Positions 7,463 to 16,709 of a stretch of DNA of 56,619 bases are shown in pieces. The notes under the pieces were generated by a model. It ran no database searches and was not told where the DNA came from. It worked only from the letters and a program-made list of their open reading frames with translations. This stretch comes from Erythrobacteraceae bacterium (GTDB lineage Bacteria; Pseudomonadota; Alphaproteobacteria; Sphingomonadales; Sphingomonadaceae): contig JAIYAM010000027.1 in the NCBI GenBank assembly GCA_027489065.1, forward strand, positions 1 to 56,619. Reading direction: 5' to 3'. How positions within the stretch are numbered: position 1 is the stretch's first letter; each line of letters begins with the position of its first letter. A program made the position numbers and the translations under genes.

Positions 7463-8644
7463 TCAGGCGGCCCGTTCCCCGCGCCGTTCCTCGACCAGCG
7501 TCGCATAGGTGTCGGCGACCACTGCGTTGATCGCTTCCCAGCTGTATTCGCAGGCGCGGGCCTCGCCCGCTGCCCCGTGCGCGGCGCGCAAGGAGCGGTC
7601 GGTGCAATAGGGCGCGAGCGCGGCGGCGAAGGCGGCGGCGTCAGCGTGGCGATCGCCCGAAGGCGCGACCAGCCGCCCTGTCGCCCCGTCGGCGACAAGG
7701 CTCGCGCTGCCGGTCGCACCGGCGGCGACCACCGGCAGCCCGCTTGCCATGGCTTCGAGCGTGACGTTGCCGAAGGTCTCGGTCACGCTCGGGTTGAAGA
7801 ACACGTCCCCGCTCGCGAGCGCCTGCCCCAGCGCCTCGCCGGTCTTGAAGCCGGCGAAGATCGCGCCCGGCATGTTCGCCTCGAACCACCCGCGCGCCGG
7901 GCCGTCACCGATCACCAGCGTCTTGTGGGCGATGCCCTGCTGGCGCAGCCTGGCGATGGTTTCGGCGAACACGTCGAGGCCCTTTTCCATCACCAGTCGG
8001 CCGAGGAAGACGATCGCTACGTCCTCATCCGCAAGCCCGAGGCTGCGGCGCCATTCGGGATCGCGGCGGGCCGAGGAAAAGATCGTGCGATCGACCCCGC
8101 GGCTCCACAGCCCGATGCGGGTGTGCATGCCCATCGCGGTGAGTTCGTCGATCATCGACTGCGAGGGCGCGACCAGCGCGTCGCAGCGGTTGTAGAAGCG
8201 CTTCAGGAGCTTCACGATCATCGGCTCGAGGAAGGCCATGTTGTAGTAGCGCGGATAGGTTTCGAAGCGCGTGTGGACGCTGGCGAGCACCGGGATGCCC
8301 CGCTCGCGCGCCCATTTCAGCGCCGCATGGCCCGAAGGGTCGGGCGAGGAGAGGTGGACGATGTCGGGCGCGAAAGCCTCGAGATCGCGGCGCACCGCGG
8401 CGCCGAGATGGGTCGGCACGCGGTACTCGCCGCGGCCCTTCACCGGCATCGGGATATTGGGCAGGCCGACGAGGTCGCCGGTCGGGGGGAAATCGGGATC
8501 GGCGACCTTGGGCGAATAGACACGCACCTTCGCCCCGCGCGCCAGCAGCGAGCCCACGAGCCGGTTCAGGGCCTGGTTCGCCCCGTCGCGGGTGTAGTTG
8601 TAATTGCCGCTGAACAGGGCGACGCGCAGATCGGAAATGTCCAT
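7463..8644 (-). CDS. GT4-family glycosyltransferase (GT-B fold)
   Basis: A 393-residue GT-B glycosyltransferase. The acceptor half begins VALFSGNYNYTRDGANQAL, with HLSSPDPSGHAALKWA and SVHTRFETYPRYYN further on. The donor half shows VFLGRLVMEKGLDVFAETI and the E-x7-E type motif in PSVTETFGNVTLEAMASGLPVV. It resembles alpha-mannosyl or glucosyl transferases that act on lipid acceptors (MgtA/PimB-like), so a glycolipid or phospholipid-linked product is plausible, but the substrates cannot be read. It faces away from serC across a 164-base region and is convergent with the small membrane protein gene. Confidence 0.88.
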   Translation of the reverse strand: MDISDLRVALFSGNYNYTRDGANQALNRLVGSLLARGAKVRVYSPKVADPDFPPTGDLVGLPNIPMPVKGRGEYRVPTHLGAAVRRDLEAFAPDIVHLSSPDPSGHAALKWARERGIPVLASVHTRFETYPRYYNMAFLEPMIVKLLKRFYNRCDALVAPSQSMIDELTAMGMHTRIGLWSRGVDRTIFSSARRDPEWRRSLGLADEDVAIVFLGRLVMEKGLDVFAETIARLRQQGIAHKTLVIGDGPARGWFEANMPGAIFAGFKTGEALGQALASGDVFFNPSVTETFGNVTLEAMASGLPVVAAGATGSASLVADGATGRLVAPSGDRHADAAAFAAALAPYCTDRSLRAAHGAAGEARACEYSWEAINAVVADTYATLVEERRGERAA

Positions 8645-8808
8645 GAGAGGGATCGTTTAGGCGAGCTTCCCGGATTTTGCGAGAGCCTATCCTCGGTGCG
8701 CCCTGGAGGACATCAAATGCTTCATTGACTCCGCGCCGCGCCTCTCTAAAGCAGCCGGCGGGCCACGCGGTCCCAACGCCGCGCGAGCTCTCTGCAAGGA
8801 GAGAATAC
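8645..8808 (+). ncRNA. Candidate structured serC leader RNA
   Basis: The 164 bases before serC can form several hairpins: TCCTC/GAGGA in the first third, CGCGG/CCGCG near 8767-8785, and CTCTCT-GCAA-GGAGAG immediately before the start codon. The last one places the ribosome-binding AAGGAGAG in the stem and loop. Alphaproteobacteria are known to carry a conserved serC leader RNA at exactly this place upstream of serC-serA. I see the position and the foldable elements but have not matched the consensus, so identity with that family is a proposal. Confidence 0.5.
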
Positions 8809-9987
8809 ATGACTGAGTACACCCGCGGGCTCGCGCACGAGCCTTCGCTTAAGCCTGAGCGTCCCTTCTTTTCCTCGGGACCCACGGCAAAATTCCCCGG
8901 CTGGTCGCTGGACAAGCTCAAAACCGAATCGCTTGGCCGCTCGCATCGTTCGAGCCTCGGCAAGGCGCGCCTCAAGTACGCGCTCGACCTCAGCCGCGAA
9001 CTGCTCGGCATCCCCGATGATTACCTGATCGGCATCATGCCCGCCTCCGACACCGGCGCGATCGAGGCTGCCATGTGGTCGATGCTCGATCCTGCGCGCC
9101 CGGTCACGGTCGCCGCGTGGGAGAGCTTCGGCAATGTCTGGATCCAGGACGCGGTCAAGCAGCTCAAGCTGCCCAACCTGCAGGTCCTCACCGCCGATTA
9201 TGGCGAGATCCCCGATCTCACCACCATCCCCCAGCGCAACGACGTGGTGTTCACCTGGAACGGCACGACCTCGGGCGCGATGATCCCGAACACCGACTGG
9301 CTCGAAAAAGGCCGCGAGGGTGTTACGATCAACGATGCCACCAGCGCGATCTTCGCGATGGAGATGGACTGGGCGAAGCTCGATGCCACGACCTATTCGT
9401 GGCAGAAGGTGATGGGCTCGGAAGCCCAGCACGGCATGCTGATCCTCAGCCCCAAGGCGGTCGAGCGGATCGAGAGCTACGATCCGGCCTGGCCGCTGCC
9501 CAAGCTGTTCCGCATGAAGAAGGGCGCCAAGCTCAACCGCGGCATCTTCGAAGGCGAGACGATCAACACGCCCTCGATGCTCGCGACCGAAGACTACATC
9601 GCGGCGCTCGAATGGGGCAAGGCGATCGGCGGGCGCAAGGCGCTGGTCGAGCGCGCCAACGCCAACGCGGCGCTGGTGAAGGACTGGATCGAGGCGACCC
9701 CGTGGCTGCGCAACATGGCCACCGATCCGGCGCTCCAGACCAACACCGGCGTGTGCATGGTCTTCCAGGGCGACTGGTACGAGAGCCTCTCGGACGAGGA
9801 CAAGGCGGGCGTTCCCAAGAAGATCGTCAAGCTGCTCGAGGAACGGGCCGTCGGCTTCGACTTCAACGGCTACCGCGACGCGCCGCCGTCTTTGCGCATC
9901 TGGTGCGGATCGACCGTGGAGCAGGAGGACATCAAGCGCCTGCTGCCGTGGATCGAATGGGCCTACGACAAGGTCAAGAACGGCTGA
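8809..9987 (+). CDS. serC: Phosphoserine aminotransferase
   Basis: A 392-residue PLP-dependent class V aminotransferase that converts 3-phosphohydroxypyruvate and glutamate to phosphoserine. The N terminus has FFSSGPTAKFPGW, the cofactor region DTGAIEAAMW and NGTTSGAM, and the PLP lysine is Lys200 in SWQKVMGSEAQHGM. It resembles the alphaproteobacterial branch of SerC rather than the shorter enterobacterial one. The start chosen has AAGGAGAG 5-12 bases upstream; the frame stays open further upstream but that part is leader. It is followed by serA, the preceding step of the same pathway, and both are probably one operon. Confidence 0.96.
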   Translation: MTEYTRGLAHEPSLKPERPFFSSGPTAKFPGWSLDKLKTESLGRSHRSSLGKARLKYALDLSRELLGIPDDYLIGIMPASDTGAIEAAMWSMLDPARPVTVAAWESFGNVWIQDAVKQLKLPNLQVLTADYGEIPDLTTIPQRNDVVFTWNGTTSGAMIPNTDWLEKGREGVTINDATSAIFAMEMDWAKLDATTYSWQKVMGSEAQHGMLILSPKAVERIESYDPAWPLPKLFRMKKGAKLNRGIFEGETINTPSMLATEDYIAALEWGKAIGGRKALVERANANAALVKDWIEATPWLRNMATDPALQTNTGVCMVFQGDWYESLSDEDKAGVPKKIVKLLEERAVGFDFNGYRDAPPSLRIWCGSTVEQEDIKRLLPWIEWAYDKVKNG

Positions 9988-10070
9988 TTTTCGCCGTTAA
10001 GTCTCAGCGTCTCCCCGACCACCGAGCCGGGGCACGCGTTCCTTTTCCCATGCCCGCCATTGAAGCGGGA

Positions 10071-10089
10071 CCCCGGACCGGGTCCGGGG
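10071..10089. repeat. Perfect inverted repeat between serC and serA
   Basis: CCCCGGACC and GGTCCGGGG flank a single G, giving nine-base arms. It lies 22 bases before the serA start codon, just upstream of its GGAAGG ribosome site. It looks like a short dispersed palindrome of the kind common in alphaproteobacterial intergenic DNA, and as RNA it could attenuate or stabilise the serC-serA transcript. Confidence 0.6.
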
Positions 10090-10111
10090 AGACGAGTGGA
10101 AGGTACTCAAA

Positions 10112-11698
10112 ATGACCAAGCCCAAAGTTCTCATCAGCGACAAGATGGACCCCAACGCCGCACGCATCTTCGCCGATCGCGGCTGCGACGTCGACGTGAT
10201 CACCGGCGAGACGCCGGAACAGCTGATCGCCCGCATCGGCGAGTATGACGGTCTCGCGATCCGTTCCTCGACCAAGGTCACCAAGGCGATCCTCGATGCC
10301 GCCCCCAACCTCAAGGTGATCGGCCGCGCCGGTATCGGCGTCGACAATGTCGATATCCCCTACGCCTCGTCCAAGGGCGTGGTGGTGATGAACACCCCGT
10401 TCGGCAACTCGATCACCACCGCCGAACACGCCATCGCGCTGATGTTCGCGCTCGCCCGCCAGATCCCGGAAGCCAACGCGCAGACGCAGGCGGGCAAGTG
10501 GCCCAAGAGCGGGTTCATGGGCGTCGAGGTCACGGGCAAGACCCTCGGCCTGATCGGTGCGGGCAATATCGGCTCGATCGTCGCCAGCCGCGCGCTCGGC
10601 CTGCGGATGAAGGTGATCGCCTATGATCCCTTCCTCACCGAAGACCGCGCGATCGAGCTCGGCATCGAGAAGGTCGATCTCGACACGCTGCTGAGCCGCG
10701 CCGACTTCGTCACGCTGCACACGCCGCTGACCGACGAGACCCGCAACATCCTCAGCCGCGAACGGCTCGAGAATGCCAAGAAGGGCATCCGCATCATCAA
10801 CTGCGCCCGCGGGGGCCTGATCGACGAGGCGGCCCTGAAGGATTGCCTCGTCAGCGGTCAGGTCGCAGGCGCCGCATTGGACGTGTTCGAGACCGAGCCG
10901 CCGGCCGCCGACCATCCGCTGTTCGGCGCGCCCAACTTCATCTGCACGCCCCACCTCGGCGCCTCGACCAACGAGGCGCAGGTCAATGTCGCGCTTCAGG
11001 TGGCCGAGCAGATGGCCGATTACCTCGTCAACGGCGGCGTGACCAACGCGCTCAATGTGCCGAGCCTGTCCGCCGAGGAAGCCCCCAAGCTCAAGCCCTA
11101 CATGGCCTTGGCCGAGAAGCTCGGCAGCCTCGTCGGCCAGCTTGCGCATGGCAACCTCACCCAGATCGGCGTGGCGCGTGAAGGCGCGGCCGCCGACCTC
11201 AATGGCAAGCCGATCACGGCCGCGGTCCTGTCGGGCTTCATGCGCCGCTATTCGGACACGGTGAACATGGTCAACGCGCCGTTCCTCGCCAAGGAGCGCG
11301 GCCTTGCCGTGAGCGAGATCCGCCACGAGCGCGAGGGCGCGTTCTCGACGCTCCTTCGGGTGACGGTCGAAACCGCGCAGGGCCCCCGCTCGGTCGCCGG
11401 CACGCTGTTCGGCACCGAAGCACCGCGTCTGGTGGAAATTTTCGGCATCGGTATCGAAGCCGAGCTGTCGGGCCACATGCTGTACATCGTCAACGACGAC
11501 AAGCCGGGCTTCATCGGCCGGATCGGCACCCTGCTGGGCAGTCACGGCATCAATATCGGCACCTTCAACCTCGGCCGCCGCGAAGCGGGCGGGGAAGCGG
11601 TGCTGCTGCTGAGCCTCGACGAGGCGCTGACGCCGGAAGTGATCGCCGAGGCCGAGAAGGTCGAAGGCGTGAAGCTGGTCAAGGCTTTGGCGTTCTGA
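10112..11698 (+). CDS. serA: D-3-phosphoglycerate dehydrogenase
   Basis: A 528-residue long-form SerA catalysing the first committed step of serine synthesis, oxidising 3-phosphoglycerate with NAD. The NAD-binding loop GLIGAGNIGS is near 147-155, with the substrate/catalytic segments NCARGGLIDEAAL (Arg), an ETEPP region (Glu) and CTPHLGAST (His). The middle intervening domain is followed by a C-terminal ACT domain (VNDDKPGFIGRIGTLLGSHGINIGT), where serine normally binds as inhibitor. Length matches the long class found in alphaproteobacteria and Bacillus. It follows serC after 124 bases with its own GGAAGG site. Confidence 0.98.
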   Translation: MTKPKVLISDKMDPNAARIFADRGCDVDVITGETPEQLIARIGEYDGLAIRSSTKVTKAILDAAPNLKVIGRAGIGVDNVDIPYASSKGVVVMNTPFGNSITTAEHAIALMFALARQIPEANAQTQAGKWPKSGFMGVEVTGKTLGLIGAGNIGSIVASRALGLRMKVIAYDPFLTEDRAIELGIEKVDLDTLLSRADFVTLHTPLTDETRNILSRERLENAKKGIRIINCARGGLIDEAALKDCLVSGQVAGAALDVFETEPPAADHPLFGAPNFICTPHLGASTNEAQVNVALQVAEQMADYLVNGGVTNALNVPSLSAEEAPKLKPYMALAEKLGSLVGQLAHGNLTQIGVAREGAAADLNGKPITAAVLSGFMRRYSDTVNMVNAPFLAKERGLAVSEIRHEREGAFSTLLRVTVETAQGPRSVAGTLFGTEAPRLVEIFGIGIEAELSGHMLYIVNDDKPGFIGRIGTLLGSHGINIGTFNLGRREAGGEAVLLLSLDEALTPEVIAEAEKVEGVKLVKALAF

Positions 11699-11704
11699 TC
11701 TGAA

Positions 11705-11796
11705 GGGCCCACCCCCGGCCCCTCCCGCAGGCGGGAGGGGAGAAGAGGGCGTGATCCAGTCCCCCTCCCGCTTGCGGGAGGGGTTAGGGGTGGGCC
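11705..11796. repeat. Double-hairpin GC-rich intergenic repeat
   Basis: Two hairpins with identical ten-base arms CCCCTCCCGC/GCGGGAGGGG sit at 11719-11740 and 11762-11783. The outer ends GGCCCACCCC and GGGGTGGGCC are also inverted, so the element is one large palindrome of about 90 bases. A shorter relative with the same GGCCCACCCC end is at 52755-52802. This is the pattern of a dispersed palindromic repeat and could also end serA transcription. Confidence 0.75.
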
Positions 11797-11842
11797 TGTT
11801 CGCAAGACCCTTCACCCCGCGCCCATACCTCGCTAAGCGCGG

Positions 11843-12964
11843 GTGAATATGACCAAACCCAACGATCTCCTCCCCGAAGGCCTCGAGGACCGCCTGCCGC
11901 TGGAAGCGGCGCGGATCACGGCGGCGATGCGTGCCTGCCTCGATGTGCTGGGCGCGCATGGCTATGACCGGGTGCGCCCGCCGCTGCTCGAATTCGAGGC
12001 CTCGCTGGCGGGCCGCATGGCCGGGGTGACGGTCGGCGAGGGCAGCTCGATGTTCCGCTTCGTCGATCCGGCGAGCCTTCGCACCCTGGCGCTGCGCTCG
12101 GACATGACCCCGCAGGTCGGGCGGATCGCCGCGACGAGTCTCGCAAGCGCGCCGCGTCCGCTCCGCCTCGCCTATTGCGGCGACACGGTGGTGATCAAGG
12201 CGAGCCAACTGGACCCCGCGCGCGAGCGGCTGCAACTGGGCGCGGAGCTGATCGGCGCCGATAGCGTGGCGGCGGCGAGCGAGGCGGTGATGCTGGCGAT
12301 CGAGGCGCTGAAGGCCGCTGGCCTCACAGGCATCTCGGTCGATTTCACGCTCCCCGATCTCGTCGATACGCTAGCTGCGAAGGCGCTTCCGCTTGGCGCG
12401 GACCAGATCGCAGCCGTGCGGCGCGAGCTCGATACCAAGGATGCGGGCGGATTGAAGGCGGCGGGCGGGGCTGCCTATCTGCCGCTGCTCTATGCGACGG
12501 GGCCGTTCGAGACGGCGCTCGCGGCTTTGCGCGAAGTCGATGCGGGCGGGGCGCTGAAGTCGCGGCTCGACGGGCTGGCGGCGATTGCTGCGCACATCGG
12601 CGATGCGGCGCGGATCACTCTCGACCCGACCGAGCGGCATGGCTTCGAATACCAGTCGTGGTTCGGCTTCACCCTCTATGCCGACGGGTTGCGCCGCGCG
12701 GCGGGGCGGGGCGGCACCTACCGGATCGCGGGCAGCGAGGAGCCGGCGACCGGCTTCACGCTCTACCTCGACCGCCTGGCCGAGGTTGCCCCCCAGCCCG
12801 AAGCGGCGCGGATGGTCTATCTGCCCGCCGGCCACGACCGCGCGGCGGCAGCGCGGCTTCGCGCCGAAGGTTGGCGCACTCTCGCGCAGCTGGCCGAGGG
12901 CGAGGATCCGGCGACATTGGGCTGCGGTTATTTGCTTCAGGGCAGCGAACCGGCGCCGATTTAG
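11843..12964 (+). CDS. hisZ: ATP phosphoribosyltransferase regulatory subunit (HisZ)
   Basis: A 373-residue class II histidyl-tRNA-synthetase-like protein lacking the anticodon domain, as expected for HisZ, which activates short-form HisG in histidine synthesis. The start DLLPEGLEDRLPLEAARI and the motif-2-like FRFVDPASLRTLALRSDMTPQVGRI are typical; GFEYQSWFGFTLYADG corresponds to the histidine-site region. Translation may begin at the GTG given or two codons later at ATG 11849. hisG is not in this window. In related genomes hisZ often directly precedes purA; here two extra genes lie between. Confidence 0.9.
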   Translation: MNMTKPNDLLPEGLEDRLPLEAARITAAMRACLDVLGAHGYDRVRPPLLEFEASLAGRMAGVTVGEGSSMFRFVDPASLRTLALRSDMTPQVGRIAATSLASAPRPLRLAYCGDTVVIKASQLDPARERLQLGAELIGADSVAAASEAVMLAIEALKAAGLTGISVDFTLPDLVDTLAAKALPLGADQIAAVRRELDTKDAGGLKAAGGAAYLPLLYATGPFETALAALREVDAGGALKSRLDGLAAIAAHIGDAARITLDPTERHGFEYQSWFGFTLYADGLRRAAGRGGTYRIAGSEEPATGFTLYLDRLAEVAPQPEAARMVYLPAGHDRAAAARLRAEGWRTLAQLAEGEDPATLGCGYLLQGSEPAPI

Positions 12965-13036
12965 CGCGTAAAGCGGCAGCTTTGCTTCAAGCTGACGTGA
13001 AAGCTGCCGTTCGGGAAGCGACCCCAAAACTGACGG

Positions 13037-13435
13037 TCAGCCAAGCTGGACCTCGGCCTCTGTCCACCAGCGCAAGGCGTGAACGCTGTTCGTCTCTCGC
13101 AGTATGGACTCAACGGCGGTCGCAAGTCGCTCGACAGATTGCACGGTCGGGATCCGCTTCAGCCATCTTCGCACAAACGGCTTCGAAGGCTCAATGAAAC
13201 ACAACAAGCCGTCTTCGTATTCCGGGTAGAATCCGCAACCGATCCACAACGGGAACGCTTTGTGGTGCAACTTGACGCTCCATCCCCAATCCTCCGCGAT
13301 CAGATCTTCGACCTCGAACCCGGCACTTGGCAACATGCTCAGCAATAGTTCTGCAACCTTCTTGCCTTGCGGCAAATCCGGGTTGTCATGGTCATCAAGT
13401 AGCTCCGTAGAGCGAAATTCGAGGTGAGTGCGCAC
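13037..13435 (-). CDS. Conserved hypothetical protein, probably acquired
   Basis: A 132-residue soluble protein that I recognise only as a widespread family of unknown function. Its core is rich in aromatic residues: EDWGWSVKLHHKAFPLWIGCGFYP, then LLCFIEPSKPFVRRWLKRI, ending HALRWWTEAEV. The start is a GTG without a clear ribosome site, so the N terminus is uncertain. Base composition is visibly more A/T-rich than its neighbours, and it sits with an esterase gene between hisZ and purA, which suggests insertion by horizontal transfer. It has no signal peptide or membrane helix. Confidence 0.7.
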   Translation of the reverse strand: MRTHLEFRSTELLDDHDNPDLPQGKKVAELLLSMLPSAGFEVEDLIAEDWGWSVKLHHKAFPLWIGCGFYPEYEDGLLCFIEPSKPFVRRWLKRIPTVQSVERLATAVESILRETNSVHALRWWTEAEVQLG

Positions 13436-13535
13436 GGGAAGAAGCTAAATGGAACTCCGGCAACTTTCCACCCATATCCGGCCGTAATGCCTCCCATTCC
13501 ACCGCGCCGAAAGCCGCCGCTCCGGCTGGCGCAGT

Positions 13536-14585
13536 TCAGCCGCCCAGCACCTTCTTCAGCCACGCATCCATCACCGCGGTCGCCGGGTAGTCCGGCTGGC
13601 CGAGCTTGCGGTTGATCTCCATGTGGCCGCGCAGGCCCTCTCCGGGGAAGCTCCCGATCTCGACCTTCGTGCCCGCCCGCTTCAGCGCCTCGGCGAGCGC
13701 GTTCGACTGGGTCACCGCGTCGGGGCGCTGGACGTGGAGCAGCAGGAAGGCGGGCGCATTGGGCGCAGTGGCCTGAAGCGTGGGGGAGAGGGCAGCCTGC
13801 CGCGCAGGATCGGTGCCGAAGGCCTGTTTGTAGGTCTCGCCCATCATCCGCGCGCCGATCTTGACCTGCTCGGCCACGTCATAGGCCGCGCCGTCATTGG
13901 GCATCACCCCGTCGATATCGGCAAAGGAGAGCCCGGCGCTCTTGAGATACCGCTCGTCCGTCCCGACCAGCGCCACCAGATGCGCGCCCGCCGAGTGCCC
14001 GGTCAGCACCACGCGGCTGCGGTCGATGCCGAGGCTATCGGCGCGCTTCAGCACATAGGCGAGCGCGGCGGCGACATCGCTTGCCTGCTCCTCGACCGTG
14101 TTGCGCGGCACGAGGCGGTAATCGATCGAGGCGAAGGCATAGCCCTGTGCCATCAGATGCGCCGGCAAGGCACGCGAGGTGGCGTTGTTCTTCGACCCGC
14201 GCTTCCACCCGCCGCCGTGGACATAGAGCACAAGCGGGGCCTTCGAAGCGCCCTGCGGCACCCACAGGTCGAGCGCCTGGAGGCTGTCCGGCCCGTAGGC
14301 GAGGGTCTGCGTCGGCGGCGTCGCGGAGGCGCCCGCACCCGTCCCGGCACCGCGCTGCTCGAAGCGTTTGCGCAGCTCGCCGCGGCACTCCTCGGAGAGC
14401 TCGCTCGCCTTCTCGCGCAGGCAGGTGCGCATCTGCGACCGGTCCGTGCCGCACAGCTTCACGATCTCGGCGCGGCACACTTGGGGCAGGCGCTCGCCTC
14501 CTCCCCGGCGCTGCTGCGCGAGGATCGGCGTGGCCAGCACGGCAAGCGCGCCGGCGGCAATCAGGACTTTGGCGGAGGTCTTCAT
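13536..14585 (-). CDS. Exported alpha/beta hydrolase with N-terminal cysteine-rich segment
   Basis: A 349-residue secreted esterase/lipase-like protein. A signal peptide (residues 1-23, [11 protein letters not shown]) is followed by a short cysteine-rich stretch with Cys37, 45, 55 and 67 ([20 protein letters not shown]), like the Golgi GLG1-type Cys-rich repeat found in some bacterial periplasmic proteins. The hydrolase part has the oxyanion motif HGGGW at 123-127, nucleophile GHSAG with Ser198, and a late His in RGHMEI. This is the BD-FAE/hormone-sensitive-lipase type of enzyme. The start has GGGAG upstream. Joining a Cys-rich head to an esterase is unusual; the substrate is unknown. Confidence 0.87.
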   Translation of the reverse strand: MKTSAKVLIAAGALAVLATPILAQQRRGGGERLPQVCRAEIVKLCGTDRSQMRTCLREKASELSEECRGELRKRFEQRGAGTGAGASATPPTQTLAYGPDSLQALDLWVPQGASKAPLVLYVHGGGWKRGSKNNATSRALPAHLMAQGYAFASIDYRLVPRNTVEEQASDVAAALAYVLKRADSLGIDRSRVVLTGHSAGAHLVALVGTDERYLKSAGLSFADIDGVMPNDGAAYDVAEQVKIGARMMGETYKQAFGTDPARQAALSPTLQATAPNAPAFLLLHVQRPDAVTQSNALAEALKRAGTKVEIGSFPGEGLRGHMEINRKLGQPDYPATAVMDAWLKKVLGG

Positions 14586-14730
14586 CGCAGGTGCTCCCAT
14601 GTGGATCATCACACGGCATAACGCCGTGCCGCGCGAAACCCTTCGCGCCCCCCCTTCGCGCCCTTGCCCTCCGCCTCCCGAACGCCTAGGCCCCGCCCGC
14701 GTTTTCTCCCCCCTTCGCACAAGGAACAAC

Positions 14731-16020
<1,290 letters not shown>

Positions 16021-16053
16021 TCGCAGGGGCGGGCGCGGGTTATCCTCGCGCCC

Positions 16054-16620
16054 GTGAACCGCCTCGCGCTCCTCCCGCTGCTCGCGCCCCTGCTCGCTTT
16101 AGCCGCCTGCGCCGCGCCGCAGCCCGAGCAGTCGCAAGCGCCATCCGCTTTTCCCCTGCTCGCCCGCGAGGCGGCACGGATCATCCCCGAGCGGCGCTTT
16201 GCCACCGTGGATTACCTGATTGTCGACAAGTCCGAGCGGCTGATGGTCGCCTATGCTGCGGGCCAGCCGGTCAGGGCATGGCGCGGCCTGCAACTGGGTG
16301 ACGCACCGCAAGGCCACAAGCGCTTCGAAGGCGACGAGCGCACGCCGGAAGGCCGCTACGTGATCGAGGGGCGCAATCCGGGCAGTGCCTATCACCTCAG
16401 CCTGAAGGTCTCCTACCCCAACGCCGAAGACCGCGCCTATGCCCGCGCGCAGGGCCGCTCGCCGGGGGGCGATATCTTCCTCCACGGCCAGCCCAATGCG
16501 CTACCTTTCGGCCGCGTTCCGGGCGACTGGACCGACGGCTGCATCGCGCTTTCCAACGCGGAAATCGAGGAGCTGTGGCGCATCGTTCCCGATGGCACGG
16601 TGATCGAGATCAGGCCGTAG
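16054..16620 (+). CDS. L,D-transpeptidase (YkuD)-family lipoprotein
   Basis: A 188-residue protein with a lipoprotein signal (LLALAAC, Cys19) that would anchor it to a membrane facing the periplasm. The YkuD domain covers about 50-188, with His144 in IFLHGQPN and the catalytic motif DWTDGCIALSN with Cys163. It should cross-link or modify peptidoglycan stem peptides through L,D bonds, or attach lipoproteins to peptidoglycan; which of these is not clear. Translation starts at a GTG 33 bases after the purA stop, so it is probably co-transcribed with purA. Confidence 0.88.
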   Translation: MNRLALLPLLAPLLALAACAAPQPEQSQAPSAFPLLAREAARIIPERRFATVDYLIVDKSERLMVAYAAGQPVRAWRGLQLGDAPQGHKRFEGDERTPEGRYVIEGRNPGSAYHLSLKVSYPNAEDRAYARAQGRSPGGDIFLHGQPNALPFGRVPGDWTDGCIALSNAEIEELWRIVPDGTVIEIRP

Positions 16621-16654
16621 GGGACTGCGAATCTGCGAGGCCACGCAGATTTAC

Positions 16655-16683
16655 TTGACGTGATCCCGTTTTGTTCCATAAGT
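16655..16683 (+). promoter_or_regulatory. Predicted sigma70-type promoter for the winged-helix regulator
   Basis: TTGACG, a 17-base spacer and ATAAGT form a good -35/-10 pair 27 bases before the start codon of the downstream regulator gene. Transcription would begin near 16690, inside the palindrome listed next. Confidence 0.55.
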
Positions 16684-16685
16684 GT

Positions 16686-16700
16686 TCCAACATTGTTGGA
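16686..16700. promoter_or_regulatory. 15-bp palindrome at predicted transcription start, probable operator
   Basis: TCCAACA and TGTTGGA flank a single T, a perfect inverted repeat. It lies where transcription from the predicted promoter should begin, and it also reaches into the ribosome-site GGAG. A repressor bound here would block its own gene, so autoregulation by the downstream winged-helix protein is the simplest guess. Confidence 0.55.
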
Positions 16701-16709
16701 GTCGCACCC

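Noticed and set aside
8704..8730. Very short ORF (ATGCTTCATTGA) in the serC leader as an attenuator peptide
   Set aside because: Codes for only Met-Leu-His, with no serine codons; structured RNA is the better explanation, though a minimal ORF cannot be excluded.
10004..12235. 743-codon open frame on the minus strand across serA and hisZ
   Set aside because: It is antisense to two certain genes, rich in Arg, His and Gly from GC-rich codons, and shows no domain.
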